This document shows, in pieces, positions 16,673-24,939 of a stretch of 34,624 bases of DNA; positions within the stretch are counted from its first letter, which is position 1; every line of letters begins with the position of its first letter. Both the position numbers and the translations under genes were made by a program. The DNA comes from a virus, in IMG/VR virus record IMGVR_UViG_3300025138_012176, positions 1-34,624 of that record; one strand, 5' to 3'. The notes below the pieces were generated by a model. It searched no databases. It saw nothing but the letters and a program-made list of their open reading frames with translations, and was not told where the DNA came from.

Positions 16673-16936
16673 CTATGGTGCCGACCAACTGCAGGCCCGC
16701 GCCTGATCTCGCATGACCGCGTAATCGCCCATCATCTCGACGACGGCCGATCCGTCCGGCAGAAGAGCGAGTTCCTCCGTCGCGCGGTTCCGAATTTCCC
16801 TACTGTATTCCACGACCGGCGGACATGCCGCCAAACCGTTCGCTTCAAAACCCGCCGTCGCGCAGCCGGTCAACCAGCTCGCCACGATCACGAGGACGGC
16901 GAACCGCCGCCTCCAGCATCCGGCGTTGGATTTCAT
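16673..16936 (-). CDS. Outer-membrane spanin lipoprotein (Rz1-like)
   Basis: An 87-residue small lipoprotein. A basic N-terminus (CWRRRF) is followed by a hydrophobic segment and a lipobox LTGC, after which the mature protein is short and periplasmic. I start at ATG 16936 because the signal sequence begins there; longer upstream extensions in this frame run antisense to nothing plausible and would bury the signal. Its 5' third overlaps the inner spanin gene in a different frame, the typical Rz/Rz1 nested arrangement. With the inner spanin it should bridge the envelope and fuse inner and outer membranes at the end of lysis. Sequence conservation of spanins is low, so the call rests on topology and context. 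Confidence 0.75.
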   Translation of the reverse strand: MKSNAGCWRRRFAVLVIVASWLTGCATAGFEANGLAACPPVVEYSREIRNRATEELALLPDGSAVVEMMGDYAVMRDQARACSWSAP

Positions 16937-17102
16937 TGGTCTTCTCCCTGATTTCAAGGCGTTCCACCAGGCGACCAACGCGCTCGCCGGAGCGCCGGAT
17001 TGAGAGCAGGAACAGAATGATGGCGAGCGCGATTGCAACGTAGCGCATGGTGGCCCGCGCCCAGGCGCTTGCCCCGACCAGTCCCAGCACAGCCGCGATC
17101 AT
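16845..17102 (-). CDS. Inner-membrane spanin (Rz-like)
   Basis: An 85-residue protein with an N-terminal hydrophobic region (residues about 1-15 and a stronger membrane segment at 20-36, YVAIALAIILFLLS) and a charged, helical periplasmic tail rich in Arg and Glu, as expected for an inner spanin. ATG 17102 overlaps the endolysin stop (ATGA); ATG 17048 would leave one membrane segment and fits Rz topology better, so the start is uncertain. The outer spanin gene overlaps its 3' end in another frame. Confidence 0.65.
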   Translation of the reverse strand: MIAAVLGLVGASAWARATMRYVAIALAIILFLLSIRRSGERVGRLVERLEIREKTNEIQRRMLEAAVRRPRDRGELVDRLRDGGF

Positions 17103-17773
17103 CTCTGCCCCCGTTTCCAGTCATCAAGGCGGGCGTAGATCGTGACCGCGATCCCCCCGAGAGCCACGGCGATGAACACCCAGCGCAACGTGTCCAGATA
17201 CGGCACGAGCGGCAGGATGGCGCTCTGGGTCTCGGTCAGGACGCTCTGCGCCACCTCGACCCCGGCTGCGGCCAGCGTCGCCGCTCCGGCAGCCCCGCCG
17301 CCCCTCATGGTGCGGCTGTCGGCCAGTACTTCGCGCGCAGGCGGGGTTTCAGCCGCGAAAGCCGTCTCCCGGACCGGGAAGCGCTCGCCCCACTGACGCG
17401 CCGGGCCGAGGTCGACATGGATGAACCCCGAGCGCGGGTAGAAGCCGAAGCCGAGGAACCCGACCTCCCGCGCCGCGGCCTCGAACGCCACCGGGTCATG
17501 GTTCGACATGGCGATGTCGAAGGCCGCACCAGCCATGTGCTTCGAGCGTGTTGCCCCACCGACCGAACGGTTGTGTTCCGGGCTTCGATAGGCCGATCGG
17601 ATGATCAGCGATTTGCCCAGCCGGTCGCGGAGCGCCTGCAGTTTATCAAGCGCGGGTTGGTTGATCAGCAGCTTGCCAGTGCCCCGGCAGGCAATTTCAG
17701 CGGGTGAGAAATTGGGCCAGCGCCAGGTGCCTCCCGGCACATCGCGCCAATGGTCGTAAAATGTCGTGGTCAT
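17099..17773 (-). CDS. M15-family peptidoglycan peptidase (endolysin) with C-terminal membrane segment
   Basis: A 224-residue protein whose first 135 residues are a Peptidase_M15 (YcbK/D-Ala-D-Ala carboxypeptidase-like) domain. Zinc and catalytic residues are visible as SKHMAGAAFD (H79, D86) and HVD (H119, D121). It should cleave peptide bonds in peptidoglycan for host lysis. There is no N-terminal signal peptide. The C-terminal 35 residues contain one clear membrane helix (about 197-214, VFIAVALGGIAVTIYA) followed by a basic tail, unusual for an endolysin. ATG 17773 is chosen over an upstream in-frame start because GGAGG lies eight bases before it. It opens the lysis cassette with the two spanins. 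Confidence 0.85.
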   Translation of the reverse strand: MTTTFYDHWRDVPGGTWRWPNFSPAEIACRGTGKLLINQPALDKLQALRDRLGKSLIIRSAYRSPEHNRSVGGATRSKHMAGAAFDIAMSNHDPVAFEAAAREVGFLGFGFYPRSGFIHVDLGPARQWGERFPVRETAFAAETPPAREVLADSRTMRGGGAAGAATLAAAGVEVAQSVLTETQSAILPLVPYLDTLRWVFIAVALGGIAVTIYARLDDWKRGQR

Positions 17774-17787
17774 GGTGTCCTCCAGAA

Positions 17788-17813
17788 ACAAAAAGACCCG
17801 CCACAAGGGCGGG
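17788..17813 (-). terminator. Intrinsic terminator between tail operon and lysis genes
   Basis: On the minus strand a 6-bp GC stem (arms at 17808-17813 and 17797-17802, 5-base loop) is followed by TCTTTTTG. This is a good rho-independent terminator lying just before the endolysin ribosome site. It would end or attenuate tail-gene transcription and lower expression of the lysis genes unless antitermination occurs. Confidence 0.7.
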
Positions 17814-17847
17814 TGCGGGTTGGCAGGTGAACTGAGGCGGAGCGCTT

Positions 17848-18138
17848 TTACGGGCCGCCGCCGAAGATCTTCAGCTTCAGGGCGATCCCGGCGAGGAGCG
17901 CCAGCATCACACCAGTGGTGATCAGATGGACGGCCGTCTGAACGGCCGTGCGCCGCACGAAGCGGATGCAGTCGAGCAGTGAACGAAGATCGCGGATGTC
18001 GAGGGCGGCGTCCTTGCCATCGATCCCGGCGTCGGCCAGGGCGCGTTTGGCACCCGCTTCGGCGGCGCGCGTCAGCATCGCCTGGAATTCAATCTCGGAC
18101 ATGCGCATGTCGCCTTGGTCGGCGCGAGGCGGCGTCAT
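17848..18138 (-). CDS. DUF6127 family phage membrane protein
   Basis: A 96-residue protein with a helical, charged N-terminal part (MSEIEFQAMLTRAAEAG, ALDIRDLRSLLDCIRFV) and one C-terminal membrane helix (about 72-90, LITTGVMLALLAGIALKLK). It matches DUF6127 from memory. ATG 18138 overlaps the stop of the fibre gene (ATGA), so I prefer it over ATG 18102. It sits directly before the lysis cassette, and with a small size and a membrane helix it is a holin candidate, though a single C-terminal helix would be atypical. Confidence 0.7.
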   Translation of the reverse strand: MTPPRADQGDMRMSEIEFQAMLTRAAEAGAKRALADAGIDGKDAALDIRDLRSLLDCIRFVRRTAVQTAVHLITTGVMLALLAGIALKLKIFGGGP

Positions 18139-19130
18139 GACGAGACAATCCCGACTTCCGTCGGCAGCGCAGCCGTGGTCCAGGGCGTGCTGTCGGCCGG
18201 GTTCACATCCCATGTCGAATAGACCGGCGACGGCAAATCGGCAGAGGGCGTACCGGGCGACGCGTCATAGTCCACCCCACCGATCCGCAGAAACCCAGCG
18301 ATGCCGGTCGGCCCTGCCGTCCCGATCTGGGCCAGTTGCTTCACATGCACGCCCGCGATGGCCGAGGCACCGGCCGGACCTGTTGGCCCTGCCAGCGAAA
18401 ATGACATGCGCTGACCGGCGATGTCGCTCGCCGCGCGGGTGGCGATGTCGCCGTCCTTCACGGCATCCACCCCGCCCGAGAAGGCATCATAGGTCGCGAC
18501 CAGATCGGGCGTGCGCCGCGCAAAGCGTCGGCCAATCGTCGAAACGCCATCAAGCACCGCGATATGCGCGTAATAACAAATGGCGGGATTGTAGAAATCG
18601 AAGAGCCCGTAGTTCTTCCACACGCAGCGAACGGGTCGACCCTTGCCACCCGCGTTGGCTGCTGTTGCGCTGCTCTGCAGGACGCCATCGGCGTAGAACT
18701 CGATGGTGATGTCAGCGCCGACCGAGATCTTCACATCGACCCAATAAACCTGGCTTGTAGCGGCAGTGAATGACGAGGCACCATCGACGCTCGTATCACC
18801 CACCGCCATCGCGTGATATTTCTCATCGTCCCGCTCAGTTCGGACAATCGCAACAAGCGCATTTGCGGTGTCATAGAACTCCAGGAAGGTGCCGTCCGTG
18901 CCAATAATGTGGGCATTGACCGACGGTGCTTTGTATCGGAATCCAAGCCAAATATCACCGGCGGGCAAGGGCCAGGAAGCGGAAAACGGGACTGCGCTCG
19001 TCTCACCCGTGTTGATCCGAACGCAGTTCACGTCGAGATCGGCGTCGAACCCGGCGGCGTCAGCGCTGATGCGGCCCTCGACGCCCGCAAGGTCGGTGAC
19101 CTGGTGTCCAAGATGGAGAATGTGGCTCAT
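18135..19130 (-). CDS. Tail fibre / receptor-binding protein with lectin-like domain
   Basis: A 331-residue protein. Residues about 30-195 look like a concanavalin/LamG-type beta-sandwich (repeated short strands such as WVDVKISVGADITIEFYADG). After this come a short collagen-like GPTGPAG stretch (248-254) and a second GPTG (273-276), common in phage fibres. The C-terminal 55 residues are likely a trimerisation or tip region. ATG 19130 overlaps the tail-tip stop (ATGA) and excludes a basic, low-complexity upstream extension. It probably binds a cell-surface glycan and decides host range; the specific receptor cannot be inferred. Confidence 0.65.
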   Translation of the reverse strand: MSHILHLGHQVTDLAGVEGRISADAAGFDADLDVNCVRINTGETSAVPFSASWPLPAGDIWLGFRYKAPSVNAHIIGTDGTFLEFYDTANALVAIVRTERDDEKYHAMAVGDTSVDGASSFTAATSQVYWVDVKISVGADITIEFYADGVLQSSATAANAGGKGRPVRCVWKNYGLFDFYNPAICYYAHIAVLDGVSTIGRRFARRTPDLVATYDAFSGGVDAVKDGDIATRAASDIAGQRMSFSLAGPTGPAGASAIAGVHVKQLAQIGTAGPTGIAGFLRIGGVDYDASPGTPSADLPSPVYSTWDVNPADSTPWTTAALPTEVGIVSS

Positions 19131-22100
19131 GGAAGTACCTCTATGTAGAGAGCGGCCTCGGCGGCCGTGAGACGGGACTGGCCGCCCCATTCGTTGAAGA
19201 TGTCGATGTCCGGTATGGTGAGGCGCGCATCGCTGCCAAAGCCGATCCAGATGGCGGCGTCGGCGATGGTCTGTTGCACCGCCCCGCCGCGATCAAGGAA
19301 TATCACTGTTTCGGCTACGGTCAGGCGCGCATCCGCCCCGATCTCGGTCCAGGCGGAGACCTCGGCGACCTTGATACCGTCGGGCATGAAGAGCCGGATC
19401 GACCGCGCCTGCCAGGCCTCATAGCTTATGGTCCCGGTCGTGCGCCGCGCCTGCACCCGGACCTCGAAATGTTTCGTGCCGGTGGGTGCTGCGAGGATCG
19501 GCACATCCTTCTTGGTCAGCGTGATGCTGTTGGCGGCGCCCACGTCTATCACGGCGGCGGGTGGCTCGATGGTTGTATCGGCATCGGGATCGACCCAGCG
19601 AATTTCGACCGCATAGGTGACACCCGGCTCTGGCCCGATGTCGGCCGCGTCATAGGCATCGAACACGCTGCTGGTCTGGGTGAGCCTGTCGCGATGGGAC
19701 CAGGTCAAAAGGACCGGCCCGAGGTTCAGGACGTTCGGGTTCACGACCGAGACGCCATTGCCGCGCAGATCGCCGGCTGGCAGCGGCCGGATCGCGCGGC
19801 TGGCCAGCGTCACGACATCTTCGGGTGCCTGCGCGAGCGGCAGTGTCCCGAAACCCGTCTCGGGCAGCATCTTGATCGTGACCGTTTCTCCGGCCGCAAA
19901 CCCCGCCTCGGACGCATTCGCAAGCTGCTGCCAACAGATGACCGGCGTGCCCGAGGGATGGGCCTGCGGCACCGTGTCGAGACAGCCGCGCCCGACGGTC
20001 AGCGTCGTGGCACTTACCCCGTCGATCCGGACCAACTCCTCGCCGATCGCGGCCAGCGTGCCGATGGCCACGTCCCCGAGCCCTGTCCAACTGCCAACCG
20101 TGAGGACGCGCTCGCCCGGATCGTCACTGACGTCGGACACAAGCAGCGTTGTCGGCACGAACTCAACCGCCTCTTCCAGCGTGTACCCTGCGCCGCTGTC
20201 GCTCCAGACCTGCGCGGAGAGCGCATCTGCCGAGGGACGTTCTCCCGCCGCAACGATCGCACCCACTCCCGGATCCTCATCCAGAAGCGCGTCCGCCTGC
20301 GCGTGCCCCAATTCCTGGACCAGCAACCAGTATGGCGCTTCCGCCACCCAACGGCGCGTTAGCGGCTTGGGCGGCAGGATCAGGCTGCCTGGATCGCCGC
20401 TTTCGCCGCCGACAAGGGCGGTCTCGCCAAGCGCGAAGACGTCCTCCGCGATCTTGAGGCGGACACCATTGGCGCGCCCGTCACCATGGTCGATCTCGAC
20501 GATGCGGACCACGACGCCCTCGAGCCCGCGCCTTGGGTTTGACAACACGATTACGTCGCCCGGATCGAGCTCGGCACCGACACGGGAAACGGTGATCTCG
20601 CCTGATAGGATCGGTGCCGACAGCGCGCGCAAATCGCGTTCGGCGACCCGCACCGCAAGGGACTCGAAACGAATGCCTGGGTAATCGACCGTCGCGCTGA
20701 CCACCTGGCCCAGGTCCTGGACGAGCGCGGTGTCGGTCACGCTGACCGATCCGGTCTGATCGGTGCGGGCGTCGGAGAACTTCGCCGTGACGCTGTTGAC
20801 GAGATCAGCAGCCTCGCGGCGACCAAGTTCACCCCAGTCAACGACATTGGTCTCGTCGAAAATTGGCAGCGTCTCGGGATCATAATCAGCGCGGATCAGG
20901 CGCAATTCCCAGCGACCTGACCGGCGATCGACATAGAGATATGCGTCGATGTGCTTCAGCACGTCGGCGATGAAGTCCTCGATTGTCGACTCCCGCTGCC
21001 AGAGCAGCGACAACCCGAAGCCTTCGGAGAAGAGCGCATCGGCGGCGGTGGCAAAGCTGGGGCCAATATCGGCGAAAGTGTGCCCGAGGCCCCAGTCGCC
21101 GTTGGTCAGACTTTCCCGGATAATATGGGCCGGGTTCATGTCAGGGCCTTGCCCGAAGGCGGCGCGCAGCGAGGCCACCAGTGCATCAGGATCGCCGGGC
21201 GGCACGACGGGGACGCCATCGACCGGCGTGTTGTCGATCTGGGCCGTGGCGCTCGTATCCGAAAGTGCGATGTTGAAGGCGAAGACATCGACCTCCGAGA
21301 TGCCAGAAAGCGTTGCGATGGCCGTCTGCAGGGTCGAGGCCGGGCTCGGTTCGCCGTCGGTGACAAAGATCAGGATCCGGCGTTTGCCACCCGAGCCGTT
21401 GAAAAACGCCCGCGCCTGGCTGACAGCGACGCCGAAATCCGTACCACCGCTGACGGAGCTTGAGAGCGCATCGACCCAGTCCTTGAGCTCGCCGTAGGCC
21501 GTGGCATCAGCATCGCGCCGCAGGATTGTGCCGGACACGGTGGAGTTCCAGGTGACGATCTGGACGTCGTTGGGCTCCAGGGCGTTCTCGCCGATCTCTT
21601 CGACCAGACGCGAGACAGCGGCGATTTGCGCCGCCATGCGCGATCCCGACATCGAGCCCGAAGCATCCATGGCGATGTAGATCGCGGCATCCCCGATACG
21701 CACTTCCGGTACGATCTGCGCCTTCTCGGGATACCATTGCTGGCCCCCATCCTCGGCCTTCAGGATCCGCGTCAGGCGCACCGACCACGGCTTGAGATAC
21801 GGATTGAGGCCAAGAAACACCTGCCGCAGCACCAGCGAACAGATCCCGCGATAGCCCGGCACATCGGCATCGGCATTAGCAGCGAGATAGTCATTCTGCG
21901 CCTGGCTCGGCGCGCCCATCAGAACATCGATGTCGCCGACGATGCCGCCTTCGCGCTTCTCGCCGCCGAAGAGATCGGGCTTGTTGATCCGAATGCGCCC
22001 GCCTGCTGCGCCGCCGTTCAGGCTGGGTACGCTGGCCGCATCCGACACCGCCACCGATTGGGCTGTGAAGGCAGTGGCGGCGGGCTCGACGAGCCAGGTG

Positions 22101-22468
22101 GTGCTTCCGGTGCCTGCGTTGTAGCTCACCGCCTGAACAGTCACAGTGCGGATTGTGTTGTCCGTCAGAAGTTGCAGGTCATAGCTCTGGCCGAGCCGAA
22201 TGCCCGCGAGCGTGCCGGGGAAACGGAGCTCGGCCACGCTGTCGCCTTCTGCCGCCGCGGAGGCGGACATACCGGTGACAGTGCCGTAACTCGCCAACGC
22301 GCCGACACCAGTTCCTTGCGATGTGCTCTGACCCGTTCCGATTGACCAGGCGATACGGTCATCGACCCGGATCTCACGGATAGCATCCACGGGCCCGTGA
22401 CAGAGCGCCAGATGCGCCCCAAGCGAATAGCGGTAGCCGACGGTTTGCGACTTCGAACGACCGCCCAT
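19127..22468 (-). CDS. Tail tip/host-specificity protein with inserted von Willebrand A domain
   Basis: A 1113-residue phage tail-tip protein of the lambda gpJ/GTA type. The N-terminal part (about 1-250) and residues 445 onward (MNPAHIIRESLTNGDWG, then a long beta-rich baseplate region and fibronectin-like C-terminal parts) form the usual scaffold. Between them, at about 259-440, is a complete VWA domain with the MIDAS residues: DASGS (D268, S270, S272), GGTD (T343) and TDGEP (D371). The scaffold resumes cleanly after it, so this looks like a domain insertion rather than an assembly error. VWA domains bind protein ligands through a metal ion, so an adhesion role at the tip is plausible. It lies three bases after the preceding small gene. 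Confidence 0.85.
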   Translation of the reverse strand: MGGRSKSQTVGYRYSLGAHLALCHGPVDAIREIRVDDRIAWSIGTGQSTSQGTGVGALASYGTVTGMSASAAAEGDSVAELRFPGTLAGIRLGQSYDLQLLTDNTIRTVTVQAVSYNAGTGSTTWLVEPAATAFTAQSVAVSDAASVPSLNGGAAGGRIRINKPDLFGGEKREGGIVGDIDVLMGAPSQAQNDYLAANADADVPGYRGICSLVLRQVFLGLNPYLKPWSVRLTRILKAEDGGQQWYPEKAQIVPEVRIGDAAIYIAMDASGSMSGSRMAAQIAAVSRLVEEIGENALEPNDVQIVTWNSTVSGTILRRDADATAYGELKDWVDALSSSVSGGTDFGVAVSQARAFFNGSGGKRRILIFVTDGEPSPASTLQTAIATLSGISEVDVFAFNIALSDTSATAQIDNTPVDGVPVVPPGDPDALVASLRAAFGQGPDMNPAHIIRESLTNGDWGLGHTFADIGPSFATAADALFSEGFGLSLLWQRESTIEDFIADVLKHIDAYLYVDRRSGRWELRLIRADYDPETLPIFDETNVVDWGELGRREAADLVNSVTAKFSDARTDQTGSVSVTDTALVQDLGQVVSATVDYPGIRFESLAVRVAERDLRALSAPILSGEITVSRVGAELDPGDVIVLSNPRRGLEGVVVRIVEIDHGDGRANGVRLKIAEDVFALGETALVGGESGDPGSLILPPKPLTRRWVAEAPYWLLVQELGHAQADALLDEDPGVGAIVAAGERPSADALSAQVWSDSGAGYTLEEAVEFVPTTLLVSDVSDDPGERVLTVGSWTGLGDVAIGTLAAIGEELVRIDGVSATTLTVGRGCLDTVPQAHPSGTPVICWQQLANASEAGFAAGETVTIKMLPETGFGTLPLAQAPEDVVTLASRAIRPLPAGDLRGNGVSVVNPNVLNLGPVLLTWSHRDRLTQTSSVFDAYDAADIGPEPGVTYAVEIRWVDPDADTTIEPPAAVIDVGAANSITLTKKDVPILAAPTGTKHFEVRVQARRTTGTISYEAWQARSIRLFMPDGIKVAEVSAWTEIGADARLTVAETVIFLDRGGAVQQTIADAAIWIGFGSDARLTIPDIDIFNEWGGQSRLTAAEAALYIEVLP

Positions 22469-22471
22469 GTC

Positions 22472-22690
22472 TCAGGTCTCGCTCGCGGTGCGCGCGGCGC
22501 GTTTCTCTGCCTCCGCGATCACCCGGATTGCCAGAGCGTCGCCAGTCGCGGCCAGCACGTCGGCGGGCAGCCCATCTGCGAGGAAGGCCTGCCAGTCGAG
22601 GCCATGGCGGCGGAACCACGGCCGCGCGCCCTGAAAGCAAAGCCGGGACGCGCGCAGGTCCTGCACCGTGACGATAAGATCATCGCTCAT
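22472..22690 (-). CDS. Small phage protein of unknown function
   Basis: A 72-residue protein (MSDDLIVTVQDLRASRLC...), predicted largely helical, without membrane segments. The region GARPWFRRHGLDWQAFLADG resembles small conserved proteins encoded just before tail-tip genes in related prophages. ATG 22690 overlaps the preceding stop (ATGA). Probably a tail assembly or tip accessory protein, by position only. Confidence 0.65.
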   Translation of the reverse strand: MSDDLIVTVQDLRASRLCFQGARPWFRRHGLDWQAFLADGLPADVLAATGDALAIRVIAEAEKRAARTASET

Positions 22691-22935
22691 TTCTTGCCGC
22701 CCTTCTTGCGGATCGGATCGACCTTGAGGTCCCCGGCCCAGACGACGTTCGGGCCGCGCAGCAACATGGTGCCGAAGACCACAGGGATCGGACGGCCTTC
22801 CTCGGCCGTCGGCAGGTCGAAATCATCAAGCCCGGCGGCTTTCGGGGCTTCGACCTTCGGCTTGGGCGACAGCGCATAGGAGATCGCCGTCAGCACGAGG
22901 CTGGCGACGATCTGGACGACGAAGTTCCAGACCAT
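22687..22935 (-). CDS. Small tail-tip assembly protein with N-terminal hydrophobic segment
   Basis: An 82-residue protein with a hydrophobic N-terminus (about 4-23, NFVVQIVASLVLTAISYAL), a linker, and the motif GRPIPVVFGTMLLRGPNVVWAGDL. That motif resembles the start of gpJ-like tail proteins, which commonly read IPVVYGR...GG. It may be a split-off N-terminal piece of the tail-tip protein system. Its basic tail is RKKGGKK. It is coupled to the next gene by an ATGA overlap. Confidence 0.65.
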   Translation of the reverse strand: MVWNFVVQIVASLVLTAISYALSPKPKVEAPKAAGLDDFDLPTAEEGRPIPVVFGTMLLRGPNVVWAGDLKVDPIRKKGGKK

Positions 22936-22955
22936 GGTGAGTTCTCAGATTTGAG

Positions 22956-23804
22956 TCAGACGATGCTGGTGCCGCCAAACGGATTGCGGCCGGGGATGTC
23001 GGGAAAGCCGCCAAAGTTCAGGAGATTGCCGAACTTGGCCTTGCAGGTGTCACGCCGCAGATCACAGCCGGGCGCGATCTCGACGAGCGCTAAGGCTTCG
23101 GGATCGTCAATGGCCGCCTCCAGATCGGGCATCCGGCCGGAAAGCGTCAGGGCATCCCCGACATGCCCGGAGATGAACCCCAGGATGCCCGCGTGGCGCA
23201 GCACACCACCCCGGAACCAGCCGTTTGGCAGCAATGCGGCCTCGGAGACTGTGATCGTCAGGCCTTGATGCGCACTGGCTGTGCCGCCGACGAAAAAACT
23301 CTCGATGTCGAGACGGCAACCTCGGGAATAGAGCGCATGACGGCAAAGCCGCTGGTATTTGGCGCGCACGCCCTCTCGGCGCATGGATGTGAAGAGAGAT
23401 TCACAGCGTAGAGTTACCCGTCTGCCCTCAACCCGAGCCGAGACAATGCGACCTTTCCAATGCGCAACCACCTCGGCTGGCACCTGTTCGTGGCCGCGAA
23501 AGATGGTGAGGGTCGTGACTGCCCGACCGCGGGGCCCGAGATAGCGACGGGCGAAGGGATCGGAGAGCGGAAAGGAGACGCTGAGATCGACCCGTCGTGG
23601 ATCGCTGCTCTGGACGACGGCCCCATGGCTGACGGGCGAAGGGTCCCAGATCAGATCCTCAGTCTCATCGGCAATCGCCCCCGCAGGCGAAGTCCAGATC
23701 GCCGTGCGGCTCGTAAACCGCCAAACCTGATCGCCTTCCGCGAAGAGATACAGGAAATACGGCCGCCCTTCGGCGGTGGAGGTTTCGGCAAGATCGTAGG
23801 TCAT
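22956..23804 (-). CDS. DUF2163 / phage BR0599-family tail protein
   Basis: A 282-residue protein. The N-terminal two thirds fit DUF2163. The C-terminal region has the BR0599-type Cys-containing signature: CRHALYSRGC, then GCDLRRDTCKAKFGN followed by GGFPDIPG. RcGTA and many Rhodobacterales prophages encode this protein between the tape measure and the tip, where it forms part of the tail hub. In those systems the conserved cysteines can bind an iron-sulfur cluster or metal; here four or more cysteines are retained. It is followed by a 20-base gap and the small hydrophobic tip protein. Confidence 0.88.
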   Translation of the reverse strand: MTYDLAETSTAEGRPYFLYLFAEGDQVWRFTSRTAIWTSPAGAIADETEDLIWDPSPVSHGAVVQSSDPRRVDLSVSFPLSDPFARRYLGPRGRAVTTLTIFRGHEQVPAEVVAHWKGRIVSARVEGRRVTLRCESLFTSMRREGVRAKYQRLCRHALYSRGCRLDIESFFVGGTASAHQGLTITVSEAALLPNGWFRGGVLRHAGILGFISGHVGDALTLSGRMPDLEAAIDDPEALALVEIAPGCDLRRDTCKAKFGNLLNFGGFPDIPGRNPFGGTSIV

Positions 23805-23817
23805 GCGGGTACAGTGG

Positions 23818-24939
23818 TCATACTGGGGTCTCGATCAGGCTGGCGGTGAACTCGGACCGATTGCCAAAATGCTCGATCTCGATCCGGTCGGTATCGAGCC
23901 GCACCTTCGTGAGCAGATGAATGGGCGTGGTGGCCGGAATGCTCTTTCCCGGCGCCGCGATGGTCAGCCGAATCCCGAGTGCGTCGTAGACGGCGTCGGT
24001 GATCTCGCGGAACACCGGGCCTGAGGCGACTTCGAACATCACGTGCCGTCCGATCCAGACGCTCGGATCAGAGGTTGCCGCGACGACAATTGAAGTGGCT
24101 GAGGACGTAACAGGTACTTGCAAGACCAGCTCCCGGCCCCAGGTCGGAAGCCAGAAGGCACGCTGGCGGCCGCGCAAGGTATGCAGCCAGCGGCGGCGCG
24201 TCCAGCGGGCCGCACCCCGGTCCATGAGTGTGATGGTCGACCGACGCTGGACATGAGTCAGCACCGGTTCGATCACGATGGGACCGAAGCCGTTGTCGAT
24301 GTACTCGACGGATTGCGCGATGCTTTCGGCCAATGGCTGGCGGAGCACGGCCGGATCGGTCAGCACATCGAGCCCAAGATGGGTTGGATAGCTGCTTGCC
24401 GGTATTGCCGTTGCGTCCTGCAGCGTGAAACGCGACGAGACCGTCCCCAGTCCCTGGCGCCGCCGGTCGATCTCGATAGGCCGCGTCAGGGCCCCGATGC
24501 CAACCGGCGCCACAATCGGATGAGCAAGCGTCACGCCCACTGGCGCGGCCAACTCAAGCCGGTCAGGCAGAACCGCGCTGACCTCCACGAGGACTGCGTC
24601 CCCGCCATCAGCGGCGATGATGGCCTGTCCCGGTGCCTCAAAGGTTCCCTCGCTGGTATCTGCGAACACAGTCAGGTCGGCAGCATCGATCGGTGCCGTC
24701 GCCGGACGCGCCAGATGCCAGAGCGGCAAGGTCCAATCGTCGAGCGGCCCCGACCGGGCAAGTTCAGCGGCACGCGCGAGGCCTGTCCTATCAAGTAAAT
24801 GCGTATAGGTCAGGATCGACCGCGGGTCGGTCCGCAGCGCGATCCTCTGCTCGGCCGCCTCGGTGATCAGCGTGTCGGTGTTCCATTCCAGCACTTCAGT
24901 GACCGGTTGGCGCACCGGGAATGGCCAGAGGTCAGGCAT
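23818..24939 (-). CDS. Phage distal tail / hub protein
   Basis: A 373-residue beta-rich protein (MPDLWPFPVRQPVTEVLEWNTD at the start, in pieces) encoded directly after the tape measure, where distal tail or hub proteins occur. It has no membrane segments. Repeated short hydrophobic strands separated by turns fit a two-domain beta-sandwich. I do not recognise a numbered family with certainty. Its ATG at 24939 overlaps the tape-measure stop region by 8 bases. Role: probably joins the tail tube to the DUF2163 hub. Confidence 0.7.
   Translation of the reverse strand: MPDLWPFPVRQPVTEVLEWNTDTLITEAAEQRIALRTDPRSILTYTHLLDRTGLARAAELARSGPLDDWTLPLWHLARPATAPIDAADLTVFADTSEGTFEAPGQAIIAADGGDAVLVEVSAVLPDRLELAAPVGVTLAHPIVAPVGIGALTRPIEIDRRRQGLGTVSSRFTLQDATAIPASSYPTHLGLDVLTDPAVLRQPLAESIAQSVEYIDNGFGPIVIEPVLTHVQRRSTITLMDRGAARWTRRRWLHTLRGRQRAFWLPTWGRELVLQVPVTSSATSIVVAATSDPSVWIGRHVMFEVASGPVFREITDAVYDALGIRLTIAAPGKSIPATTPIHLLTKVRLDTDRIEIEHFGNRSEFTASLIETPV

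Noticed and set aside
19274-20684. Long plus-strand open frames (362 and 334 residues) opposite the tail-tip gene
   Set aside because: They run antisense to a well-supported tail protein, are Arg/Pro/Ser-rich as expected of shadow frames in GC-rich DNA, and lack ribosome sites.
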